20,027 nt of DNA from Candidatus Omnitrophica bacterium CG1_02_40_15 (GTDB lineage: Bacteria; Omnitrophota; Gorgyraeia; Gorgyraeales; Gorgyraeaceae), in contig MNVP01000014.1 of the NCBI GenBank assembly GCA_001871815.1, forward strand, positions 1-20,027, in the 5' to 3' direction. Within the stretch, counting starts at the first letter, position 1, and each line of letters starts with the position of its first letter. A model generated the notes under the pieces. That model saw nothing but the letters and a program-made list of their open reading frames with translations, did no database searches and was not told the origin of the DNA. The translations under genes were made by a program, and so were the position numbers. Positions 14,275 through 20,027 of this stretch are shown here, piece by piece.

Positions 14275-14823
14275 ATGGGATATGAAGTTGCTTTAAAAAA
14301 GGCATGGGAAGCGGTTCAGGATACCGGCATAAAACAACGGTATCTTAAATTCCTGAACGATGAGTATGAAATAGATTATGCAGAGAAAAATATTATTTCC
14401 ATGTCGTGTAATACCCTTGCCAAGGATTATTATAAGTTACTAATCCTTCATTATATTGCCAATGAGAATAAGGTGTTAAATATAGGCGATGATAAATGGA
14501 TTTCATTTAAAGAAATGGACGGAGGAGAAGCGTATTTTCCAGCGTTTAAAAAAAGAGCGGTTACTCCCATCTTAAGAAAATACGGAAACAATTCTTCCAG
14601 CGTATTTGAACGATGCAGCTCTTTTAATGCAGAAAAAATAGACGCAGGCACTGCGGCTATATCAATAAGCGCTTTCCCAAAAATAAAAATAGCGGTTATC
14701 CTATGGGCAAAAGATGAAGAATTTAGCGCAGACTGCAATATGCTCTTTAACCCGGAAATAAAAGAAATCCTGCCTACGGAAGACGCAGCTGTGTTAGGCG
14801 GCATAATCGCTTCTTTAATTTAA
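14275..14823 (+). CDS. DUF3786 domain-containing protein
   Basis: The 182-aa soluble protein matches what I recall of DUF3786. The hallmarks are KDYYKLLILHYI, WISFKEMDGGEAYFPAFKKRAV, ISAFPKIKIAVILWAKDEEF and the C-terminal ILPTEDAAVLGGIIASLI. The function of the family is not established; members occur mostly in anaerobes, sometimes near corrinoid or methyl-transfer genes, which are not present here. No Shine-Dalgarno sequence is visible before ATG 14275, which follows directly on a multi-hairpin repeat. Confidence 0.85.
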   Translation: MGYEVALKKAWEAVQDTGIKQRYLKFLNDEYEIDYAEKNIISMSCNTLAKDYYKLLILHYIANENKVLNIGDDKWISFKEMDGGEAYFPAFKKRAVTPILRKYGNNSSSVFERCSSFNAEKIDAGTAAISISAFPKIKIAVILWAKDEEFSADCNMLFNPEIKEILPTEDAAVLGGIIASLI

Positions 14824-14870
14824 CCAAACAACTTGACATTTCAACATTGTTGAAATGTCAAGTTGTTTGG
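14824..14870. repeat. 47-nt near-perfect palindrome between two genes
   Basis: CCAAACAACTTGACATTTCAA and its exact reverse complement (arms of 21) flank CATTG. It starts right after the TAA of the DUF3786 gene, and its end is adjacent to the ribosome-binding site (GGAAGGG, 14869-14875) of the next. It lacks a T-run, so a classic terminator is unlikely. The left arm contains TTGACA. Confidence 0.85.
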
Positions 14871-14880
14871 AAGGGTGTGG

Positions 14881-15780
14881 ATGGATAAGGTTTTTTATGA
14901 AGTGGATCCGTTTAACAGGCTGATTATTAGGCCGGTTGGCAGGCGTTCGAGGGTTAAAAAATTCCGCCAAATAGCGCATGGGAAGTTTATTGCGGATTCA
15001 GGCAATAATCTTTTCTACGAGGTGAATAAATCTCAAGGATTAGACATCCCACAGAAGATAGGATTTATAGGCAAATATGCTTTAGATAAAAATCATAATT
15101 TAGTTTTTACTCTAAATAAATGGAATAATCAGTGCGAAGGTAACAGGCTTACCCTGAAAGCTAAAATAATAGACGCAAAAAGCAATGAGATTGCATTTTT
15201 AATAAATTCAAAAGCAGGTGAAAGTAAAAGCCTGAGCTATATAATGAAACTTTATGGCTCGTGGCAGGCTGATAAATATAACAGGCTGACTTTTGGGATT
15301 GAACGGGATAGAGGCGATGCAGACAGCCTTGTTTTATCAGGCGCGTGGGAAATAAATAAGAATAACGAAATAGCCTATAAGTATGGGAAAGAACATCAGG
15401 ATATTATTTTCAGGGGTTCTTGGGATATTTCAGAGAGATATAGGATCAGCTATGCCCTGGATAAGAAAGTTAATTCAGGGTTTAATTTCAAATCTTCCCT
15501 GGGCACGGTAGTTTTGAAAGGAAAAGAAAAATCTTTGGCGTTTGATATAGGGATAGGCGTATCCAAGTCAGAAAAACTCCACAGAAAGATTATTTTTTCA
15601 GGCACATGGAAAATGGCTAAGGGCAAGGAGCTTATTTTTGAAACATCGGATATTGAAGAAGGCGGGGTGTCTTTAAGATTTACAAAAGAAATGTTTGACA
15701 AGCAAGGCATAGCTTATATAGAATCTATAATTAGAGATAAAGAACGTTTTATAGGAGGCGGTGTAGCTTTCAAATGGTGA
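14881..15780 (+). CDS. Beta-rich protein with W-x-I-x-K repeats, function unknown
   Basis: I do not recognise a family. From ATG 14881 (GGAAGGG ribosome-binding site) it has 299 aa. A unit of roughly 25-40 residues recurs: Gly-Ser/Ala/Thr-Trp, then I/M-x-K/E, then an N/G-rich turn and alternating hydrophobics (around W128, W156, W181 and W243, with relatives near 46, 66 and 76: FYEVNK, KYALDKNHNLVF, TLNKWNN). Alternating strands and the final aromatic GGGVAFKW recall outer-membrane barrels, but no signal peptide precedes it, so a soluble beta-repeat protein is equally possible. It stands 12 bp before the EF-hand gene and is probably co-transcribed with it. An upstream TTG at 14863 lies in the palindrome. 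Confidence 0.6.
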   Translation: MDKVFYEVDPFNRLIIRPVGRRSRVKKFRQIAHGKFIADSGNNLFYEVNKSQGLDIPQKIGFIGKYALDKNHNLVFTLNKWNNQCEGNRLTLKAKIIDAKSNEIAFLINSKAGESKSLSYIMKLYGSWQADKYNRLTFGIERDRGDADSLVLSGAWEINKNNEIAYKYGKEHQDIIFRGSWDISERYRISYALDKKVNSGFNFKSSLGTVVLKGKEKSLAFDIGIGVSKSEKLHRKIIFSGTWKMAKGKELIFETSDIEEGGVSLRFTKEMFDKQGIAYIESIIRDKERFIGGGVAFKW

Positions 15781-15792
15781 AAGGGGGATAAG

Positions 15793-16431
15793 ATGAAGAA
15801 ATTGTTAGTAGTGTTTTTCAGTTTGATTTTTTTAGCGGGGATTGTAGAGGCAGGGCCTAAAGAGGCAAGGTTAAAACATGCGGATAAGAATAAAGACGGC
15901 GCAGTAGACGCAAAAGAGATGCATAGGGAAAAGAACTGGGAGCATAAAAAGAAGGAAAAGGCAAAGAAGATTTTTAAAGAAGCGGACGTCAATAAGGATG
16001 GGATGGTTAGCGAATCTGAGATAAATAATTGGAAGCCCACAAAGAATGCAAATTCCTGGTGGAAGAAAAGGGCTGATACAAATAATGATGGAGTAGTAAG
16101 CGGAGAAGAAGTAGCGGTGTGGAAAAAACTTTGCAGGGAAAAGATGGATTTGAACGGAGACGGAAAAATAGACGCGAAAGAAAAGAGAATGTGCTGGCGC
16201 CACGCAAAGAGCAAGGTCAATACAAAAATTGAAAAACAATATGACGCGAATAGTGACGGCTGGCTGGAGGGATCAGAAGTAAAAGCCATGCTTAAGGCCA
16301 AGCATGAGATGATAAAGACAAAAGGCAAGGCAAAAGCCGATACTGAAATTGAAAAAGAATACGATGCTAACAAGGATGGCGTTATAGATTCAAATGAGGC
16401 TGAGCCCATGAAAGAAGATGCTAATCTTTAA
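15793..16431 (+). CDS. Secreted calcium-binding protein with six EF-hand loops
   Basis: The 212-aa protein has a signal peptide (MKKLLVVFFSLIFLAGIVEA, cleavage likely after A20). Six 12-residue EF-hand loops follow the D-x-N/D-x-D-G-x-x-[DSE]-x-x-E pattern at 31-42, 65-76, 95-106, 119-130, 151-162 and 191-202 (for example DKNKDGAVDAKE and DLNGDGKIDAKE). The linkers are rich in Lys and Glu. It should be an exported Ca-binding protein. AGGGGG at 15782-15787 is the ribosome-binding site. Its 3' end overlaps the next pilin gene by 14 bp, which suggests a shared operon and possibly a calcium-dependent role at the pilus or secretion machine. That role is inference. Confidence 0.9.
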   Translation: MKKLLVVFFSLIFLAGIVEAGPKEARLKHADKNKDGAVDAKEMHREKNWEHKKKEKAKKIFKEADVNKDGMVSESEINNWKPTKNANSWWKKRADTNNDGVVSGEEVAVWKKLCREKMDLNGDGKIDAKEKRMCWRHAKSKVNTKIEKQYDANSDGWLEGSEVKAMLKAKHEMIKTKGKAKADTEIEKEYDANKDGVIDSNEAEPMKEDANL

Positions 16432-16888
16432 TAAGCCAGTAAAATATGAACATGGGTTTACTCTGCTAGAGTTGATGATCTCTGTGAGCGTGCTTATTGT
16501 GGCGCTAGCTGGGCTTCTTGGAGTTTTTGCTCATCTTGTATCGCTTAATGAAAACTCCAGCAAGCTTACTCTGGCTGTAGCTGCGTGCCAGGCTAAGCTG
16601 GAGGAAATTCGGAGCTCAACTTTTTCTAATGTCTACGCAACTTATAATGGCGCAAGTTTCAATCCTCAGGGGTTTGCTTCAGGCGAGGCAAAAGGCGCGA
16701 TTTCAATTAATAACTCTAATCCAATCCTTTTGCAGGTTTTTGTAAGCGTGTCATGGAGGACGCGCTCAAACAGGGTTATAGGAGAGGACAGGAATCTTAA
16801 CGGCAGCCGTGATGCAGGAGAAGATTTAAACGGGAATCTAAGGCTGGATTCTCCTGGCCAGCTCGCAACCTTAATGGCTCAAAGATGA
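16418..16888 (+). CDS. Type IV pilin-like protein, PilV/GspI position, with Ca-loop tail
   Basis: The 156-aa prepilin has a short leader MLIFNKPVKYEHG, cleavage G13|F14, Glu5 of the mature form (FTLLE), and a hydrophobic N-terminal helix (14-37). AACQAKLEEIR is characteristic of PilV/GspI minor pilins. Near the C-terminus, DRNLNGSRDAGEDLNGNLRLD is a double D-x-N-x-N-G-x-x-D motif like EF-hand or dockerin loops, so this pilin may itself bind calcium. It overlaps the EF-hand gene upstream (14 bp) and the next pilin gene by 4 bp (ATGA). Confidence 0.88.
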   Translation: MLIFNKPVKYEHGFTLLELMISVSVLIVALAGLLGVFAHLVSLNENSSKLTLAVAACQAKLEEIRSSTFSNVYATYNGASFNPQGFASGEAKGAISINNSNPILLQVFVSVSWRTRSNRVIGEDRNLNGSRDAGEDLNGNLRLDSPGQLATLMAQR

Positions 16889-17412
16889 AAAAAAATAACA
16901 GAGGCTTTACCTTACTTGAGATAATAATAGTAGTTTTTTTATTTTCAATAATCTCTGCTGCTATCTTTAGCGTTCTTGCAACAGGCAGGAATTCATTGAG
17001 CGCAGGCGAGTCACAGATAGGCGTGCAGCAGGCATGCCGCAATGGTTTGGATGCGATGATAAAAGAACTTCGCCAGGCAAGCGTTTCTACAATACAAGGC
17101 GTTCCTGCAGATGGGGCAAATTACAGTTCTATTACGTTTCAAATTCCTACAACTATAGATGCCACAGGAATCACATGGTCAAGCAACATTCAGTATGCTC
17201 TTAGCGGTTTGAATAGCGCGCAATTACTAAAGACACAATCAGGAAGCCAGAAAGTTTTGGCAAATAATATCTCAGCATTGAGTTTTAATAGAAGCGCTGT
17301 GAATCCGAATGTGGTAAATATCAGCATCACTGCGCAGAAAAATACGTTTCCAGGATTTACAGCGAGGCAATCTACGATAACCTTAGTTTCTCAGGTGAAG
17401 CTTAGAAATTGA
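16885..17412 (+). CDS. Type IV pilin-like protein, PilW/GspJ position
   Basis: The 175-aa prepilin starts MKKNNRG|FTLLE, followed by a hydrophobic helix IIIVVFLFSIISAAIFSVLA. Processing by the prepilin peptidase is expected after G7. RNGLDAMIKELRQAS in the first third of the mature protein is typical of PilW/GspJ minor pseudopilins. The C-terminal half is a Ser/Asn-rich beta domain. It starts within the preceding pilin's stop codon (ATGA) and ends 7 bp before the next gene, so the three are co-translated. Confidence 0.88.
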   Translation: MKKNNRGFTLLEIIIVVFLFSIISAAIFSVLATGRNSLSAGESQIGVQQACRNGLDAMIKELRQASVSTIQGVPADGANYSSITFQIPTTIDATGITWSSNIQYALSGLNSAQLLKTQSGSQKVLANNISALSFNRSAVNPNVVNISITAQKNTFPGFTARQSTITLVSQVKLRN

Positions 17413-17419
17413 GAAATAT

Positions 17420-18304
17420 ATGAAGAAAAATAATAAAGGATTTGTACTAATTACAGCTTATATGGTGGTAGCCGTATTGGTAATATTTGCTACTAGTTTT
17501 TCTAGCAGGACTATTGGAGAAAAAAGAGTTGCTGATAAAGAAAGAGATACTATCCAGGCCCTGTGGCTTGCAGAAGCAGGCGTGGACAGGGCTATTGTAG
17601 AATTTCCTAATTCTCCTTTATCAGGCACGATTGGAAATGGGGCTTATTCTACGCAGACAACTCAGTTAACATCTACGAGGTCTCTTATAAATTCTACAGG
17701 AGGAGTTCCAGATACTGCTGTAAACCCAAATAACTCTATTCGCAAGATAAGCGCTATAGTTGAAAGGCCCTTAAACCCTGCCAGTTCAGGAGATATTACA
17801 TCAGCTATTACTGCAAGCGGAGATGTAGAAGTAAGGGGAAGCGCGCAGGTGAACGGCGCTATAGATGAAGAGAACGGGGTGTTTAATTTTGAAGATGTAT
17901 TCGGAATTTCTAAGGAAGCAATGGAGAGCGGCGCTACGCATCATTATACTGATCCAGCGAACAACATAACGCCAGTTGACCATACTACATGGGTGGATAT
18001 CAATTCCCTGACAGAAATGAAAATAACAGAAACAGGCTGGTCAGGAACCGGGATTTTAGTTGTAGACGGAAACCTTAATATAACAGGCGGCCATTTTTCA
18101 GGGATTATCTGGGTTATAGGGACTTTGCGCGTGAGCGGCAATCCAGTAATAGATGGAGCGATATTCGTAGAAAGCGGCGCAGAAGTTGACACTACTCTTA
18201 CTGGAAATCCTATTATAAGCTTTGATTCTAATGCTGTAAGCGATGCGTTTAGTTTTATACCATCCACATCTACGCCTCATATTATAAGCTGGAAGGAAGA
18301 TTGA
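17420..18304 (+). CDS. PilX/GspK-like minor pilin with beta-helical C-terminus
   Basis: The 294-aa protein has MKKNNKG|FVLITAYMVVAVLVIFATSF, an N-terminal membrane helix. Unlike its two neighbours it lacks Glu5 (Thr at that position), as GspK/PilX-type minor pilins do. ALWLAEAGVDRAI matches the PilX motif. The C-terminal part (from about residue 125) has ITASGDVEVRGSAQVNGAI and GILVVDGNLNITGGHFSGIIWVIGTLRVSGNPVI, regular short strands that read as a beta-helix or bactofilin-like solenoid. It is last in the pilin cluster. Ending 16 bp before the dehydrogenase gene does not imply a shared function. Confidence 0.82.
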   Translation: MKKNNKGFVLITAYMVVAVLVIFATSFSSRTIGEKRVADKERDTIQALWLAEAGVDRAIVEFPNSPLSGTIGNGAYSTQTTQLTSTRSLINSTGGVPDTAVNPNNSIRKISAIVERPLNPASSGDITSAITASGDVEVRGSAQVNGAIDEENGVFNFEDVFGISKEAMESGATHHYTDPANNITPVDHTTWVDINSLTEMKITETGWSGTGILVVDGNLNITGGHFSGIIWVIGTLRVSGNPVIDGAIFVESGAEVDTTLTGNPIISFDSNAVSDAFSFIPSTSTPHIISWKED

Positions 18305-18320
18305 TTTCGGACAGGAGATT

Positions 18321-19361
18321 ATGCGAGTAGGGATGTATTACAGCAATGATGATGTGCGGGTTGAGGAAAGGCCAAAACCAAAAATAGGGCCAGGAGAACT
18401 TCTTGTTAAAGTAATTGCAAGCGGCATATGCGGCACAGATGTGGTAGAATGGTACCGCCGAGACAGGGTGCCGCTTATTTTAGGCCATGAGATAGCAGGA
18501 GAAATAGTAGAAATTGGTAAAGGCGTTAAAGGTTACAAGATAGGTGATAGAATTTCTGCGTCTCACCATGTGCCTTGCGGAGAATGCCATTATTGCCTTA
18601 ACGGACACCATAGCGCGTGCGAAACACTCCGCAAGACAAGTTTTGATCCCGGCGGATTTTCGGAATTTTTAAGGATACCTGCTATAAATCTGGAAAAAGC
18701 AGGGGTATATAAATTAGCGGATACAGTAACTTTTGAAGAAGCAACTTTTGTAGAACCTCTTGCCTGTGTAATACGGGGCCAAAGTTTATCATGGCAAAGG
18801 CCAGGAAAAGGACAGACTGTTGTTATAATAGGAAGCGGCATATCAGGCATTCTTCATATACAGTTGGCAAAGACTAAAGGGTTTAGTAAAATAATCGCTA
18901 CTGACATAAATGATTATAGGCTTAAAGAGACGCTTAAGTTTGGCGCAGACCATATTATTAACGCAAAAGAAGATGTAGCGTTAAAAGTAAAAGAATTTAA
19001 TAACGGCCGGCTGGCTGATTTTGTTATCTTGTGCACTGGGGCAAAATCTGCAGCCGAGCAGGCAATTAAATCTCTGGACAGAGGGGGCGTAATTTTGATA
19101 TTTGCTTCAGCAGATGAAGGTTTTAATCTGTCTTTAGCAATGAATGATTTTTTCTGGAGAAGCGAAAGATCAATAATATCTAGCTATGCGGCAAATCCCA
19201 AGGAACATTTAGATGCGCTTGAACTTATCCGCGATAAAAAAATAAATGTAACAGATATGATTACGCACCGCTTAAGCCTGGATGAGATTCAAAAGGGTTT
19301 CAGGCTTGTCAGCGAGGCAAAAGAATCGATAAAAGTAATAATAGAACCGAATAAATTATAA
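18321..19361 (+). CDS. Zinc-dependent medium-chain alcohol dehydrogenase
   Basis: A 346-aa MDR-family dehydrogenase. Catalytic zinc ligands are visible: C37 in SGICGTD, H56/E57 in LGHEIAGE, and E145 in FVEPLACV. The structural-zinc cysteines are complete: C86, C89, C92 and C100. The nucleotide-binding fold has VVIIGSGISGILHIQLAK. It most resembles threonine or sorbitol dehydrogenases; the substrate is unknown. An AGGAG site (18313-18317) precedes ATG 18321. The LsrF-like gene follows after an inverted-pair repeat, so the two may act on the same sugar-derived compound. Confidence 0.92.
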   Translation: MRVGMYYSNDDVRVEERPKPKIGPGELLVKVIASGICGTDVVEWYRRDRVPLILGHEIAGEIVEIGKGVKGYKIGDRISASHHVPCGECHYCLNGHHSACETLRKTSFDPGGFSEFLRIPAINLEKAGVYKLADTVTFEEATFVEPLACVIRGQSLSWQRPGKGQTVVIIGSGISGILHIQLAKTKGFSKIIATDINDYRLKETLKFGADHIINAKEDVALKVKEFNNGRLADFVILCTGAKSAAEQAIKSLDRGGVILIFASADEGFNLSLAMNDFFWRSERSIISSYAANPKEHLDALELIRDKKINVTDMITHRLSLDEIQKGFRLVSEAKESIKVIIEPNKL

Positions 19362-19373
19362 TAAGTGAACCTA

Positions 19374-19485
19374 AATATTCTTCGAGCGGTCATGAAAGCT
19401 AGATATGCAAGCAGAGTCGAGAAGTTCTTATGAGGTTCTCGACTGGGCTTATGTGATTGGTCGAATTTGCCGCTCGAACAATATT
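19374..19485. repeat. Inverted-pair repeat between the dehydrogenase and lsrF-like genes
   Basis: Reverse unit 19374-19423 (AATATTCTTCGAGCGGTC ... AGAGTCGAGAA) then forward unit 19436-19485 (TTCTCGACTGGGCTTA ... CCGCTCGAACAATATT). The forward unit is closest to the consensus of the family. The rest of the gap 19362-19517 holds the ribosome-binding site TGGAGG (19507-19512) and nothing else I can see. Confidence 0.87.
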
Positions 19486-19517
19486 ATTGTAGAACAGTAT
19501 TATACATGGAGGATTGT

Positions 19518-20027
19518 ATGGACTGGGGCATGAAGAATAGGATTTCACGGATAATAAAACCTGAAATAGGAAGGACTGTAATGCTTGCAGTTGACCATGG
19601 TTATTTCTTAGGGCCTACAACAGGGCTTGAAGAACCTCGTAAGATTATTGCCGAGCTTTTACCTCACGCTGACTCGCTTATGCTTACTAGAGGGATGTTG
19701 CGTACATCAGTGGACCCAAAAACTTCTGTGCCAATCGTGTTAAGAGTATCGGGCGGCAATAGTATTATAGGCGACGACCTTTCGAATGAGACAATAACTG
19801 TTTCAGTAAAAGATGCTGTCAGGCTTAATGTCTCTGCAGTGGCGCTTTCAATATATGTTGGCGGGAAATATGAGCACCAAACTTTGAAAAACCTCGCTGC
19901 GCTGATAAACGAATGCGAAGAATACGGGATTCCCGTTTTGGCTGTTACTGCGGTAGGCAAAGAAATGGCAAGGGATGCAAAATACCTAAGCCTTGCCTGC
20001 AGGATTGCGGCTGAACTTGGCGCGCAC
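19518..20027 (+). CDS. lsrF: LsrF-like aldolase/thiolase, 3' end cut by the window
   Basis: The 170 visible residues closely match what I recall of LsrF, the 3-hydroxy-5-phosphonooxypentane-2,4-dione thiolase of autoinducer-2 breakdown (DeoC/FbaB aldolase fold). Matching stretches are DWGMKNRISRI, GRTVMLAVDHGYFLGPTTGLE, ADSLMLTRGMLR, LSNETITVSVKDAVRLN and YEHQTLKNL. It begins at ATG 19518 with TGGAGG upstream and lacks the ~30-residue extension of the E. coli protein. The Schiff-base lysine expected soon after GAH is beyond the window, so activity cannot be judged. No lsrK, lsrR or transporter gene is in the window, so another sugar-phosphate aldolase role is possible. Confidence 0.85.
   Translation, partial: MDWGMKNRISRIIKPEIGRTVMLAVDHGYFLGPTTGLEEPRKIIAELLPHADSLMLTRGMLRTSVDPKTSVPIVLRVSGGNSIIGDDLSNETITVSVKDAVRLNVSAVALSIYVGGKYEHQTLKNLAALINECEEYGIPVLAVTAVGKEMARDAKYLSLACRIAAELGAH

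Noticed and set aside
14824..14870. Intrinsic terminator after the DUF3786 gene
   Set aside because: The hairpin is strong but no T-run follows, and its end is adjacent to the next ribosome-binding site.
15714..16409. A 231-codon open frame on the - strand opposite the EF-hand gene
   Set aside because: It is the shadow of Lys/Glu/Asp-rich coding on the + strand; the product is a low-complexity Phe/Ser/Leu sequence with no domain.

Overview
The window is an AT-rich bacterial chromosome segment in which every convincing gene lies on the + strand. I infer an uncultured Gram-negative-like bacterium, most plausibly of the Candidatus Omnitrophota (OP3) type. The grounds are the gene content (DUF3786 protein, EF-hand and minor-pilin clusters, short ArgA-like acetyltransferase, secreted HELGH protein with a late FNSAAYG signal region) and the very heavy load of short palindromic repeats. 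This lineage call comes from memory of such genomes and was not tested by any search.

Layout. 1-1886: two ATPase subunits of a peptide/nickel (Opp/Dpp) ABC transporter. 1955-3072: a promoter and palindromic operator, then an overlapping wHTH-MNT nucleotidyltransferase / HEPN toxin-antitoxin pair. 3152-5970: promoter, three near-perfect palindromes in the leader, then a secreted M48-like metalloprotease whose signal peptide is out of frame with its body across a run of seven C. 5971-6443: a repeat-rich stretch with no gene. 6409-7092: a second two-gene nucleotidyltransferase module, probably leaderless. 7119-8572: terminator, promoter, a roughly 150-nt hairpin-rich leader, and glgC. 8627-14165: short ArgA-like acetyltransferase, then leuC, leuD, leuB, asd and truA, covering leucine biosynthesis, the aspartate pathway and tRNA pseudouridylation. 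14275-14823: DUF3786 protein. 14881-18304: a beta-rich protein of unknown function, a secreted six-EF-hand protein and three pilin-like proteins in the order GspI/GspJ/GspK. 18321-end: a zinc alcohol dehydrogenase and the start of an LsrF-type aldolase/thiolase.

The most unusual layer is the repeats. Several unrelated palindromic families lie between genes, and at least three conserved proteins (OppD-like ATPase, Asd, TruA) carry a palindrome inserted in frame. The same 23-nt palindrome is read in two different frames in OppD and TruA. A second family of about 50-bp units, always in inverted pairs, occupies five gene junctions. It supplies the end of one protein and sits directly before the ribosome-binding site or start of others. 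The genome appears to be colonised by RPE-like palindromes that have also become coding and leader sequence.
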